Below are positions 48,901 through 57,264 of a DNA stretch of 64,000 bases, in pieces. The DNA lies in the NCBI RefSeq assembly GCF_943373825.1, contig NZ_CALSBP010000002.1, positions 186,001 through 250,000 of the forward strand. The letters are read 5' to 3'. The stretch's first letter is position 1; every line of letters starts with the position of its first letter. The notes under the pieces are model-generated. The model was not told the DNA's origin, made no database searches, and saw only the letters and a list, made by a program, of their open reading frames with translations. Both the position numbers and the translations under genes were made by a program. The stretch is from Aquimarina spinulae. GTDB lineage: Bacteria > Bacteroidota > Bacteroidia > Flavobacteriales > Flavobacteriaceae.

Positions 48901-49073
48901 CGTTCTGGACTCGCTCCTGGAAATGAGGAAACAATAGAGGCTACTCGTATGGTATAGGGAGGCATACTATCCCGAGAAAGAGAAGCATAAAATACCATCC
49001 CCATAATCATCACTACTGCAAGAATACTTAACGCAACCCGGTTTTTCTCTATAGAAAATTTAGCAAAATTCAT
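45963..49073 (-). CDS. RND efflux permease (AcrB/HAE1-like)
   Basis: 1036 residues, normal for the family: first helix near residues 10-30 (NRVALSILAVVMIMGMVFYA), periplasmic porter domains rich in GxxxG, second six-helix set from about residue 850. The central TM4 region has ALIMALGMMVDNAIVVAESI with the paired aspartate of proton relay. It exports a hydrophobic or amphipathic compound from periplasm or membrane; the substrate is unknown. It sits between the adaptor gene (22 bases upstream) and the channel gene. Confidence 0.94.
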   Translation of the reverse strand: MNFAKFSIEKNRVALSILAVVMIMGMVFYASLSRDSMPPYTIRVASIVSSFPGASPERVEELVTDKVEKIAQELPELKKVTSTSRTGLSVVNVELKMEVTPEELQPVWDRLRRKLDAIQGLPNNVIPQLNDDGIGEVFGIAVGITSDGYSYAAMKEKADDLRDDLIKLEDAAKVEINGAQEERVFVKFDNAKLKAYGLTSSSLQGIISSTNILNSGGEVNIEEERIILEPTGNFNAIADIRNMLIPIGQNGQVVTLGDITTIEKGYINPPKQKVRINGKDAVSLHISLKEGRNIIKLGEEIDVLLSKWQEKLPVGLEVARLASIDQYIDLKINDFLGNLLQSIAIVLAVMLIFLGFRTGMVIASLIPIVTITTLMVMGLIDVGLNQITLAALIMALGMMVDNAIVVAESIMVKMEDGIDVKKAAIDSCAELFMPLLISTLTTSAAFLAFFMAESVMGDIMGPIFVVITIALLSSWIISLSIITLFCVFFLKIKKREDGKAGFLDRMINSLKAKYKDLILLALSWKKSVLIGIVALFFLSIYGFTKLAFVFFPDSDRNMITIDINLPQGTKIESTTATVLAIENYITKALKVTSERPEGIVDWSSYIGEGPSSYDLGYNADEPNSNYAHILVNTSSFLVNSDMVKQIDAFCFDTFPNADIKVGFLGSGGGGTPIEIKVSGDNPDKLASISEEIKIKLFSITGTKNIKDDWGPKGKKFVIDIDQNKAQAAGITNQDVAVSLQTVLDGFRAGEFRENDKSIPIIMTSNQGKQQSLASLETLNIYGQNSGKSVPLLQVANIIPQWQYSKIKRLDLTRTINVSSELTEDGNASEITKIMKPWLAEEQSKWGEEYTYKLGGDAENSAENMGAVANYLPLSAFIIVMLLIIQFNSFRKMTMIVTTIPLGVIGMVIGLLIFGVPFGFMAFLGVISLAGIVINNAIVLIDRIEIEENELRRKPQDAIIAACLQRFRPILLATFTTVLGLIPLYLGGGEMWEPMAVTIMIGLLFGTIITLLFIPAFYSVLYKIEYKEYTFNEELLK

Positions 49074-49094
49074 AGTTGATTCTTTTGATATCGA

Positions 49095-50186
49095 TTATTG
49101 TAATTTTACCTTTTGACCATCCAACAAGGTTTGTAGTCCTGCTGTAGCTATTTTTTGCCCTTCAGTAAGTCCGCTTTTAATTTTAAAACCACCAGTTGTA
49201 AGTTCCCCTATTTCTATACGATGTTTCTTTGCAATTCCTGTGGTTCCATCTTCAGATTCGATAAGGAATACAAAATTACCGTCGCCATCTTCACCTACAG
49301 ATTTTACAGGAATAACAAGTGCTGTATCATTTTTGGTTTGAGTATCTACAAAATTAAAAGTCACATTTGCTGTCATCCCGGGTTTAATATCTTCTGTTGC
49401 ATCAGCAATATCAATTTTCACAGGATATGTTGCAGAGCCCTCATTTACAATAGGTGAAATTTCGATAATAGTGCCTTTAAATTTTTTTCCTGTTAAAGCA
49501 GAGAAAGAAATCTCTGGATTCATTCCTAATTGTACTTTATTAATTACATTTTCGGGTAACCCAACTTCTATATTGGTTTGATCTCCTGCATTTAATATCG
49601 CAATCACCTGTCCTGCACTTACATTTTCATTAAGTTGACTATTCTTTGCGGCAATAATACCTGCTTTAGGAGCTTTGATATATCCGTAACTAATCTGTGA
49701 TTGCTGTATACTTTTATTACGTTTTGCAGACTCATATTGATCCAATGCGTTTTGATATGAATTTTTTGCTGCTTCATAATCACTCAAAGAATTGCTTCCT
49801 TTTTCATACAAAGACTTGATACGGTCTAAACTAGATTTTGCGGTATTCATTGCAGACTTCGCACTGTTTAGTGCAGAGATCGATTGTTCATACGCCAGAT
49901 TAGCCTGTACATTGTCTAGTTTCGCAATAAGATCTCCTTTATTTACCTTCTGCCCAACTTTGATATTTAGTGCCGTAATTATCCCATTACTCCTAAAACT
50001 TAATTCAATCTCATCACCTGCTTTGGCAATACCACTAAAAGTTCTGATTTTCTGGGCATCAGAACTACCTACAACTTGAAATTGTACAGGGCGCAGTATT
50101 TCTTTTTTTACTACTTCTTTATCTTTGCAGGCATTTAACATCAAAGATGTAAGTACTGCTAGTATTATGTATTTAGTGAGTTTCAT
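49095..50186 (-). CDS. RND periplasmic adaptor lipoprotein
   Basis: 363 residues. Lipoprotein signal (ILAVLTSLMLNACKDK, lipobox LNAC). Biotinyl-lipoyl-like halves (NVKVGQKVNKGDLIAKLDN and KAGIIAAKNSQLNENVSAGQ) flank an alpha-hairpin of about 70 residues; a beta-barrel and membrane-proximal domain follow. It bridges permease and outer-membrane channel. Spacing to the next gene upstream is 35 bases, so it is in the same operon. Confidence 0.93.
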   Translation of the reverse strand: MKLTKYIILAVLTSLMLNACKDKEVVKKEILRPVQFQVVGSSDAQKIRTFSGIAKAGDEIELSFRSNGIITALNIKVGQKVNKGDLIAKLDNVQANLAYEQSISALNSAKSAMNTAKSSLDRIKSLYEKGSNSLSDYEAAKNSYQNALDQYESAKRNKSIQQSQISYGYIKAPKAGIIAAKNSQLNENVSAGQVIAILNAGDQTNIEVGLPENVINKVQLGMNPEISFSALTGKKFKGTIIEISPIVNEGSATYPVKIDIADATEDIKPGMTANVTFNFVDTQTKNDTALVIPVKSVGEDGDGNFVFLIESEDGTTGIAKKHRIEIGELTTGGFKIKSGLTEGQKIATAGLQTLLDGQKVKLQ

Positions 50187-50221
50187 TCTTGATGGTGTAT
50201 TAGTCTGTTATCGTTTTATAA

Positions 50222-52564
50222 TTAGTCCCTACTTAATATAAATTCATTTACTCTTCGAATAAAATCCTGATTACTCGCCTCTGTATTCATTAAAAAGAAA
50301 TAACCAATAGCTCTTTCTAACTGCATAGAAGTTAATAAATAATTGTAATTAGCGGTTGCACTAGCTAATTGTGTTTGTAAGTAATTGGTTTGTGCGTCAA
50401 TCAATTGAATAAGGGGTACAGCTCCTTCTGCATATGCATTTTGTGTGAGATCCAGGCTCTCTCTTGCAGCTTCTTCTGAAACCTTGGATATTTCGATATT
50501 GGCAATTTGATTGATCATATCTAATAAAATATCATTTACGTTTTTTTCAATAGTAAGCTCCACATTTCCTTTTTGTATCAGTAACTGATCTTCCTGAATC
50601 CTTGCAGTTTGCCTATTGATATTTCGTTGGTTTTGTTTAAAAATAGGTAGTGATACATTTACCCCTACGTTGTATGTACCGTCAGGTACAGTAGGGATTC
50701 CTGCAGGTACTGTAGATCCTTTACCTGATTCTGAAATAGCGAGGCTATATTTACCTTGCAATGCCACTGTAGGAATAAATCGTCCTGTATTGTTTAATCT
50801 ATAGTTTCTTTGGGTGGCTTCAACATTATAATTGATGTTTTTTAATTCGGGAGCGTTCTTCTTTGCTTCTTCAACCAAAAAGTCAATCAATGCTGGCCTC
50901 AGTTTTGGATCATCAAGAATCTCTAAAAAGTCTTCATATTTATAATTCTTAAATAGCCCCTGCGATATTTCTGCATCATCAATATCAATTTCTGTTGAAA
51001 TGGAATTATTCATTAATTGGTTTATGGTATTAAACGCCTGTTGCATTTGATTACCTGCATCAATCAAACTCTGAGTGTTTTGTGCTAACTGACTTTTAAA
51101 ACGTAATACATCTGATTTTCCTGACTCACCTGCCGTAAAGTTTTGATCTGCCAGTTCCAGGTTCTTTTTGGTGACTTGCAGGTTTTGATTCTGAATCTGT
51201 AAATTAGTTTTCAGAATTAAAGCATTAAAATATGCTACCGCAGCATTAAGAATTGCATCTAATTCGGCCGCATTATAGGTTTCTTGCTGTGCTTTTTGCA
51301 AATTCTCCTGAATCGTAATATTCGCCCCTGCACTTTCAGAATAAATCACTTGCTCCAGAGCTATATTTCCGGAGGTTGAAAATTCTGGGTTCGAACCATT
51401 AGAAATTTCTGCTACTTTAGGATCGAGATATACACCGGTAGCATTGGCAGTTATATTTGGCAAATAACTGCTTTTTGCCGTTTTTACATCCTGCGTGCTT
51501 AACTCAATATTTTTTCGTTCTGCATCAAGTGAAAGATTCTTCTCTACCACTCCTTTCATGATATCAAGAATCGAATAGGAAATATCTGATGTTACTCCTT
51601 TTTCTTCTCCTATAAAATCTGCTTTTCCTATAAGACTATAACGCAACGGGAATCCAATTTGTTTTGCGGTATTTGTATTTATCGAAAGTTTATTTTTGTA
51701 CTCTACATACATCGGTAACTTAGATGGGTTTGTACCATTTATTATTGCTTCTACATTAAGAGCAATACGTCTAAAAAACTGATCTATATTGGTTTCGGGC
51801 TGATTAGAAGCCAAAATTCCTTTCTCAACATCTTCTTGGTTATAGGCAGAGAAAGATGGTAGTTTTTTTGAATTAACTGTAGTAATTAATTTAGAGAACT
51901 CATTATCACTTAAATAAAATCCTGCAGCTATATATACAGCATCTACACCATCTAAATCTGCTTCTATACTTCCTTTATCTTTAAGTGGAATTAATGAGTA
52001 AGAAGATTCCTTTTTAGAAAAAAAATCATCAAACAATGCTTTAACAGGTAATATATTTGTAATTACCTCATCGATTACAATACCCACTTTTTTATAGTCA
52101 TATAGTGATTGAAAGACATCCAGATCTTTGGTATAAGAAAAAGGAGTAATGAGATAGGTAATATTATCGATCTCAGAAGTTTGCTGTCCTTCTGGTAAGT
52201 CATAGAAATCACCATTTACAGATCCAAAAACAATGGTAGGTTTTGGGTAGTTTTTTTCTTGATATAGCACAATAGTATTAACAACTCCAAAAGCCAGAAT
52301 AATATCGGTATCGGTATCCAGGAGTGTTTGATAGTTTGTTTTTGCAGTGGCAACATTAAATCCATTTTCTAACACCTCTTTAAAAACAACAGTTGCATCA
52401 CGTCCTACTACTGATTTAATTTCACTCTGTAGTTTTACTAATAAAGGTTGGGTTTCTTCTGATGACTTATCGGCAAGAATACCAATAGTTACTGTTTTCG
52501 AGATTTGCGAATACCCCAATAGGTTTATGAAAACAAGTAGAAATACTAACTTTAGTTTTTTCAC
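50222..52564 (-). CDS. Fusion of a periplasmic binding-protein-like domain with a TolC-type channel
   Basis: 780 residues, nearly twice a normal TolC. After a signal peptide (LKLVFLLVFINLLGYSQ), residues about 20-325 resemble the ABC_sub_bind periplasmic binding fold (TVTIGILADKSS, DIILAFGVVNTIVLYQE, PTIVFGSVNGDF, VGIVIDEV). Residues about 340-780 are an outer-membrane efflux protein with two long coiled-coil hairpins (NLELADQNFTAGESGKSDVL and AYAEGAVPLIQLIDAQTNYL, the repeated TolC signature). No break or frameshift is visible, so it is a real fusion. The binding domain may present substrate to the tunnel or gate it. First gene of the operon. Confidence 0.85.
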   Translation of the reverse strand: MKKLKLVFLLVFINLLGYSQISKTVTIGILADKSSEETQPLLVKLQSEIKSVVGRDATVVFKEVLENGFNVATAKTNYQTLLDTDTDIILAFGVVNTIVLYQEKNYPKPTIVFGSVNGDFYDLPEGQQTSEIDNITYLITPFSYTKDLDVFQSLYDYKKVGIVIDEVITNILPVKALFDDFFSKKESSYSLIPLKDKGSIEADLDGVDAVYIAAGFYLSDNEFSKLITTVNSKKLPSFSAYNQEDVEKGILASNQPETNIDQFFRRIALNVEAIINGTNPSKLPMYVEYKNKLSINTNTAKQIGFPLRYSLIGKADFIGEEKGVTSDISYSILDIMKGVVEKNLSLDAERKNIELSTQDVKTAKSSYLPNITANATGVYLDPKVAEISNGSNPEFSTSGNIALEQVIYSESAGANITIQENLQKAQQETYNAAELDAILNAAVAYFNALILKTNLQIQNQNLQVTKKNLELADQNFTAGESGKSDVLRFKSQLAQNTQSLIDAGNQMQQAFNTINQLMNNSISTEIDIDDAEISQGLFKNYKYEDFLEILDDPKLRPALIDFLVEEAKKNAPELKNINYNVEATQRNYRLNNTGRFIPTVALQGKYSLAISESGKGSTVPAGIPTVPDGTYNVGVNVSLPIFKQNQRNINRQTARIQEDQLLIQKGNVELTIEKNVNDILLDMINQIANIEISKVSEEAARESLDLTQNAYAEGAVPLIQLIDAQTNYLQTQLASATANYNYLLTSMQLERAIGYFFLMNTEASNQDFIRRVNEFILSRD

Positions 52565-52760
52565 ACGTTTAAATTTTAGTAATTATTTGATAATAAATTA
52601 ATTATAAAACTGAGAACCTGTGTAACCACTACGTTCTCTCATTAAAAATTTTAAACATATCATGAAAATATTTTTAAATTTTTTAATGTTCGTTTCATAT
52701 ACATAAGATGATGTGTAATTATAATTGACATAAGCTCATATTTACAAGCTTAGTGTATTC

Positions 52761-53171
52761 TTATTTCCAGCCTTTTCTGTTATATACGCTAGTGATGATT
52801 TTTCCATAGTTTTCTTTATGTATTTGGTATTGCTCCTTGGTCAGGATTTCTTTAACCTCATCATTTAACTGGATTACCATAGCATCAAATTTTGTTTTTT
52901 TCTCTGCTTCGGTATATCCTTTATCCTTATTTCCTATACGCCCCATTTTATTAGAATAATACAGGATAATACCATAATAGTCATTGCTTAAATCTTCTGA
53001 AAGCTTCATTTTATCTACTTGTTCTTTAAAAAAGAATTGCAGATTGTCTTTTTCACCAGAGGTAAATAGTTCTGTTTTATTTTTTTCTCCTGCTTGCTCT
53101 TTCTCTTTTTGTGTTTGTGCAGATACAGATATAAACATTAATAAAAGTATTGCAGTGATGGTAATTCTCAT
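52761..53171 (-). CDS. Small secreted helical protein
   Basis: 136 residues with signal peptide (ITITAILLLMFISVSAQT). The rest is helical and charged, with repeated heptad-like spacing (LQFFFKEQVDKMKLSEDLSN and AMVIQLNDEVKEILTKEQY). The LTKEQY ending resembles Spy/CpxP-type chaperone-like proteins, but LTxxQ motifs are incomplete. Periplasmic; function unknown. Monocistronic. Confidence 0.7.
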   Translation of the reverse strand: MRITITAILLLMFISVSAQTQKEKEQAGEKNKTELFTSGEKDNLQFFFKEQVDKMKLSEDLSNDYYGIILYYSNKMGRIGNKDKGYTEAEKKTKFDAMVIQLNDEVKEILTKEQYQIHKENYGKIITSVYNRKGWK

Positions 53172-53370
53172 GATTTGTATTTTATTGGTTAATGTTATAT
53201 TCTCTGAAAAAAGATTTTCAGGTTTATAAATTTAGGTTTTTTTAAGAACTATTCTAATGAATACGGCAATGTTTTGATTTTGGGGTTCGATAGCGCTAAA
53301 GCAGGTGTTTCTATTATAATTTCGTTTCTTATTTATAAATTTTGATTTAAAAGAATCTCTGGTTTTATAA

Positions 53371-54132
53371 CTATGAGTTTACCCATTTCTTAAACTCTGT
53401 GGCTTTGGCTTTACTTACAACTATACGTTCTTTTGATACTGGGTTTATATTTATAATCAATTTTCCGTTGAAATAATGCTTAATATTAGAGATTGCATTT
53501 TTTTGAATTATAAATTGACGATTAACTCTATTAAAATTTTCAGGGTTTAATTCCTCTTCTATATCCTCAAGTTTCTTGTCTATAATATACATCTTATTTT
53601 CGGTAGTGACTGCTTTAACTACTCCTGTATCAATATAAAAATAGGCTATCCCTTCGGTATTAACGGGTATTAATTCATCTCTTTGATGCACCAAATATGT
53701 AGTTTTATATGATTTTGTTTTTGCCTGGAGTAATTGTAACATTCCACTCATTTGAGCATTCATAGCATCATTTTCTCCGGATTTAGTTTTAAACTTTTTC
53801 AACGCTTCTGCTAATTCTTCCTCATCTATAGGTTTAAGCAAATAGTCTATACTATTTACTTTAAATGCTTTGATAGCATATTGATCATAAGCTGTTGTAA
53901 AAATGATGGGGATTTTTATATCTATTTCATCAAAAATTTCAAAAGAAATTCCGTCTGCCAAGTGAATATCCATAAAAACTAATTCTGCCTGATTAGGGTC
54001 AGAAAAATAGTCAATTACAGATTTTACAGAGTCTAAAACTTTTAAAATCTCAATATCAGGATTAATAGAGTTGAGCAAAAAAGTAAGGTGCTCACTTGCT
54101 GCTATTTCGTCTTCTACTAGTACTACTTTCAT
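53371..54132 (-). CDS. LytTR-type response regulator
   Basis: 253 residues. Receiver domain with VLVEDE, phospho-acceptor Asp in LVFMDIHLADG (about residue 57) and LLKPIDEEEL; C-terminal LytTR DNA-binding domain (residues about 145-250) with NFNRVNRQFIIQKNAISNI. LytTR proteins bind pairs of 9-10-bp direct repeats at about 21-bp period. Such repeats, three at a time, are present upstream of three nearby operons (56829, 57305, 59260). It is cotranscribed with the kinase, five bases after its stop. Confidence 0.93.
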   Translation of the reverse strand: MKVVLVEDEIAASEHLTFLLNSINPDIEILKVLDSVKSVIDYFSDPNQAELVFMDIHLADGISFEIFDEIDIKIPIIFTTAYDQYAIKAFKVNSIDYLLKPIDEEELAEALKKFKTKSGENDAMNAQMSGMLQLLQAKTKSYKTTYLVHQRDELIPVNTEGIAYFYIDTGVVKAVTTENKMYIIDKKLEDIEEELNPENFNRVNRQFIIQKNAISNIKHYFNGKLIININPVSKERIVVSKAKATEFKKWVNS

Positions 54133-54137
54133 ATGGT

Positions 54138-55244
54138 TTAGCTTAAAGGTAGTGTTACACTAAATGTATTATTAGCATTACTAATACTAATGTGTTGTTT
54201 TTTCAGTAAAAAATATCGCTTATCTAAATTCATTAGTCCGTTACCGGTACTATCTACAAAAGAGGTTCTTGGTCTTATTATATTTTCGACACAAATCGCT
54301 TCTTCTTTACAAAAAACCCTGATTTCCAAAGGATTATCCTCTGAAATCTCATTGTGTTTTACTGCATTCTCTACTAATAATTGTAATGCTAATGGAGGCA
54401 CCTCTTGTTGCAAATACATATCATCTATAGCAATATCAATTATAAATCGATCTCTATACCTGGCTTTTATTAAATGAATATAACTATTCAAAAATTTCAA
54501 CTCTTCTTTTAAGGAAACTAAATCCTTATCCCCACTTTGCAAAATATATCTGTACATAAAAGATAGCTTGTTTACAAAGGTTGTGGCCTCTTTATTATCC
54601 CGAATAATTGAGTTTAAAGAATTTAAAGAGTTAAAAAGAAAATGAGGGTTGATTTGATTTTTTAATGCTGTTAATTCCTTTTGAAGATTTTGTTGTTTTA
54701 GTCTTTCATTTTCTAAAAGATCTTCTTGATGAAGGATCTGATATCTAAGAATTCTAGCGATAAAAAGAGTTATTAATAAAACAACAAAATAAATAAAATA
54801 GATCAACCCTTTCTCGGGTTCAGATAATGATTCTCTTACGAATAAAGGGTATACAATAAAAAATAATTGAACAACTCCTAAAAAAACAACTGCGTTAAGA
54901 ACTATTGTTATACTACTTCTTAATAGGATAGAATACTCTGCATACTTATTTTTCCAATTGGCATTTAATTGAAGTATTAAAAACGAAAGTATGAAAATAA
55001 AAAGTACACGTATAATGATGTCTTTTATAGATACCTCGGCAAAAGATTCTATTAATTTATCTGTTAACTCAAATAATGACAACGTCCTTGGTAGGTTAAC
55101 AAGTACAGAGACAAGCAGTGCTATCTTTAAAATTACAGTGTGTTTAACTTTTTTTAAGCCCAAGATGAATAGTAAAGTTCCTAATTTTTGATTTTTAAAT
55201 TTACGGAAAATTAAGCTGAAAGGATATTCTAATTTCTGAAACAT
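54138..55244 (-). CDS. LytS-type (His_kinase) sensor kinase
   Basis: 368 residues. About four membrane segments in the first 180 residues, without an obvious extracellular sensor loop. The cytoplasmic kinase has NPHFLFNSLNSLNSII with the phosphorylated histidine, and a minimal ATPase domain with LALQLLVENAVKHNE (N box). This is the class paired with LytTR regulators, here the next gene. The signal is unknown; membrane stress is a possibility given the targets. No clear promoter was identified. Confidence 0.92.
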   Translation of the reverse strand: MFQKLEYPFSLIFRKFKNQKLGTLLFILGLKKVKHTVILKIALLVSVLVNLPRTLSLFELTDKLIESFAEVSIKDIIIRVLFIFILSFLILQLNANWKNKYAEYSILLRSSITIVLNAVVFLGVVQLFFIVYPLFVRESLSEPEKGLIYFIYFVVLLITLFIARILRYQILHQEDLLENERLKQQNLQKELTALKNQINPHFLFNSLNSLNSIIRDNKEATTFVNKLSFMYRYILQSGDKDLVSLKEELKFLNSYIHLIKARYRDRFIIDIAIDDMYLQQEVPPLALQLLVENAVKHNEISEDNPLEIRVFCKEEAICVENIIRPRTSFVDSTGNGLMNLDKRYFLLKKQHISISNANNTFSVTLPLS

Positions 55245-55268
55245 AATATTTAGTTCTCAATAGTTAAA

Positions 55269-55303
55269 GAAGAAGCCTCTGTATGGGAATTAGAGGCTTC
55301 TTC
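55269..55303 (-). terminator. Terminator between the secreted-protein operon and the kinase gene
   Basis: Perfect 12-bp stem GAAGAAGCCTCT/AGAGGCTTCTTC with an 11-base loop. On the minus strand it follows the stop of the gene at 55329 and is followed by TTTAAC. It separates that operon from the kinase-regulator pair. Confidence 0.7.
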
Positions 55304-55328
55304 GAACGAAGTGAAGGTCTGGGGGTGA

Positions 55329-55658
55329 TTAACTACTATACAGATCAAAACCCTGAGGTATATATGCCTTCACTTCTATATCATAGATAATCACTTCTTC
55401 CTCTCCTACATCGTGTATATCGATGGGTTCTATTAGCTTTTCTTTGGTTGTCCCAAACACATCTTCAAAACTCATCACCGGTTCTAGCTCTTTTTTTATC
55501 AATTCGTCGATTTCTTTGTTTAATTCCTCTTCAAGGATAGTTTCTGTTTTAATTTCTTTACTAAAAGATATATAGCTTTCTACTTTTTCTTTTCCAGAGG
55601 TTAATATCATTAATCCTCCTATAAGCATGGCTATTGTTATTATGTTGGATACTTTCAT
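55329..55658 (-). CDS. Small acidic exported protein
   Basis: 109 residues. An N-terminal hydrophobic segment (SNIITIAMLIGGLMILTSG) acts as signal or anchor, followed by an acidic helical stretch with repeated E-E-L-N-K-E-I and a C-terminal beta part. No family recognised. It is the last gene of the four-gene operon starting at 56736, 22 bases after the lipoprotein gene. Confidence 0.68.
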   Translation of the reverse strand: MKVSNIITIAMLIGGLMILTSGKEKVESYISFSKEIKTETILEEELNKEIDELIKKELEPVMSFEDVFGTTKEKLIEPIDIHDVGEEEVIIYDIEVKAYIPQGFDLYSS

Positions 55659-55680
55659 TTCTATTGTTTTTAATTATTAC

Positions 55681-56337
55681 TTATTGAATAAGCTCTTTTA
55701 CTATTTTTTTAGAAAAATCCTCAGATGTGGTACTCAAGGTTTCTGGGTTATCTAAAACGGTGGTAATCACAGAAAGTAATTGTTTTTCTTCGGGTAGAGA
55801 AAGGTCATACACCACTGTTTCTAGTATGTACTTTTTTCCTAAAGAGGTCACTGTTGTAATTGGATCTGATTGTATATATACAGTACCATAATATCTATAG
55901 AACCCTCCGTAATATCCTCGTCTATAAAATGTTGGGTAAGTATTTAATTGATATGTAGTACCCGTTGTAATGGTTTCTGTGTATTCCTGGCAATCTCTTA
56001 ATACGGTCATTATTACCACATCTATTCCACTTTTCTTTAACTTTTCTTTTATTTCTTTTACTTGATCTTTACTCATTTCTTTTGTAGATATAGACTCAGG
56101 AAAAACCACAAAGCTTTCTACAGATTGATACCCTTTATGATTGAGAGTCGATACCATATCTTTTTCAAATCTGGTTCTTACAACTTCATTATCTGTTTTA
56201 CTAACTACCATAATTTTTTTTTCTTTGATACCTGATGTTTTTACATCTTTCCATGAGTCTGTAACTTTCACAGCAGAACAACTAAACAAGAGTGTCATTC
56301 CCATCGTGATCCCTAATATTTTATTTATTATTTTCAT
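55681..56337 (-). CDS. Lipoprotein, DUF4136-like
   Basis: 218 residues. Signal with lipobox (ITMGMTLLFSCSAVKVTDSW: L-F-S-C). The fold after it (KKIMVVSKTDNEVVRTRFEKD and a conserved VIMTVLRDC) resembles DUF4136 lipoproteins. The middle has a tyrosine/glycine-rich loop (YRRGYYGGFYRYYG). Envelope protein of unknown function, in the LytTR-linked operon. Confidence 0.75.
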   Translation of the reverse strand: MKIINKILGITMGMTLLFSCSAVKVTDSWKDVKTSGIKEKKIMVVSKTDNEVVRTRFEKDMVSTLNHKGYQSVESFVVFPESISTKEMSKDQVKEIKEKLKKSGIDVVIMTVLRDCQEYTETITTGTTYQLNTYPTFYRRGYYGGFYRYYGTVYIQSDPITTVTSLGKKYILETVVYDLSLPEEKQLLSVITTVLDNPETLSTTSEDFSKKIVKELIQ

Positions 56338-56365
56338 GATTTATAAATTTTATGTTTCTATTTTA

Positions 56366-56503
56366 TTAAATGAATAAAAAGGTGCTTTCATCATTCTCAT
56401 AGCTGGAGATAAAATCTTTATGATTTTTATACCCTTCATTTTGTAAAATGCTATTCCAAATCTTTTTTGAAATGTTTCCTAAAATTGATTGTATTGTTTT
56501 CAT
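56366..56503 (-). CDS. Candidate small protein, 45 residues
   Basis: Open frame ATG at 56503 to TAA at 56366, beginning MKTIQSILGNISKKIWNSI and ending with a hydrophobic FLFI. It lies 44 bases after the stop of the gene at 56548 and 28 before the lipoprotein ATG, on the same strand, in an otherwise closely packed operon. The MKTI start and AT-rich leader look like real translation starts nearby. No family recognised. Confidence is limited by size. Confidence 0.5.
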   Translation of the reverse strand: MKTIQSILGNISKKIWNSILQNEGYKNHKDFISSYENDESTFLFI

Positions 56504-56547
56504 CTTTTATATTTTATTATTCTATTATTAATCTTTTTCTGGTTTGT

Positions 56548-56736
56548 TTAATTTCTAATTGCCATACCTGCAGCAGTACCATATTCTTCTAGTGTATTAT
56601 ACATACTCTTTACCCATACTTTATATCTCTTGGCAAGTACAATCAAAAAATGAATGGTTCTATTCCTATTTGTTATTGTGTTTGCTGTATATCCACTTCT
56701 ATGATTGTATACTACTCTTAGATTTGTTGTCTCCAT
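56548..56736 (-). CDS. Small protein, 62 residues, first gene of LytTR-linked operon
   Basis: Begins METTNLRVVYNHRSGYTANT, basic and rich in Asn/Arg/Tyr, with a short hydrophobic patch (TIHFLIVLAKRYKVWV) too short and charged for a firm membrane helix. No signal peptide. The ATG is 53 bases after a -7 box with the three-repeat operator, which supports it as a real gene. No family recognised. Confidence 0.55.
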   Translation of the reverse strand: METTNLRVVYNHRSGYTANTITNRNRTIHFLIVLAKRYKVWVKSMYNTLEEYGTAAGMAIRN

Positions 56737-56788
56737 GATTATCTTTTTTATTTTGTTTATAATTAGAGTTTTTCTTTATTTTCTTATA

Positions 56789-56879
56789 CAAATGTACCTC
56801 GGGATCAGAGCAGAATTATTGACTTTTTAGGTGAAGCATCCAAAATCGAAAGTGAAATAACCCAATAGTACAGTGAGGT
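56789..56879 (-). promoter_or_regulatory. Promoter with three-repeat LytTR-like operator (56736 operon)
   Basis: On the plus strand: CAAATGTA (minus-strand -7 box TACATTTG) at 56789-56796, 32 bases, then AGGTGAAGC at 56829, AAGTGAAAT at 56850 and CAGTGAGGT at 56871, period exactly 21. No -33 TTTG at the usual place, so activator dependence is likely. The same 91-bp layout is found at 57265 and 59220. Confidence 0.7.
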
Positions 56880-56950
56880 GTTTTTAAGTTGAAGACAAGG
56901 TTATTGCGTTTCTTTTTACCATATGATTTTAATATATCTATCCAATAAAA

Positions 56951-56979
56951 AAGATCCTTAACAGCTAGTTAAGGATCTT
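56951..56979 (-). terminator. Terminator of the gene at 57001
   Basis: Perfect 12-bp stem AAGATCCTTAAC/GTTAAGGATCTT with a five-base loop. A on the plus strand just before it gives the U run. It separates the 57225 gene from the 56736 operon. Confidence 0.85.
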
Positions 56980-57000
56980 ACACATAAGGAATACATTTTT

Positions 57001-57225
57001 TTACTTTTCTTCAGTTTTAAAATCATTTTCATTAGTGATCGATGATATCTGAACACCTATATCGGGTTCTGTATACATATTATCATTTGTATCATTTACT
57101 ATTGCTTCATACGCACCAGTTGTTACTTCAAAATGAGTATATGTTTCTAAATCATCTTTTATACTTGTTCTTAAAAAAAAGCTTATTAAAATACCGGTTA
57201 TAATGTATGCGCTTATTATTCTCAT
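57001..57225 (-). CDS. Small membrane-anchored or exported protein
   Basis: 74 residues: one hydrophobic helix (IISAYIITGILISFFL) then an acidic hydrophilic tail (NDTNDNMYTEPDIGVQISS). The tail would face the periplasm. No family recognised. Single gene with its own three-repeat promoter (57265) and its own terminator, good evidence for a real gene. Confidence 0.6.
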   Translation of the reverse strand: MRIISAYIITGILISFFLRTSIKDDLETYTHFEVTTGAYEAIVNDTNDNMYTEPDIGVQISSITNENDFKTEEK

Positions 57226-57264
57226 ATTTTCTAAGTTTTAGATTATCAATTCGGGTTATACGAT

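Noticed and set aside
52622..52635. GTAAC half-site upstream of the TolC fusion gene
   Set aside because: The other half-site (ACGTT) does not match GTTAC and there is no -7 box at 22 bases.
55309..55317. AAGTGAAGG upstream of the LytS-like kinase
   Set aside because: No second or third repeat at 21 bases and no -7 box at the matching distance, so not counted as a fourth LytTR-like site.
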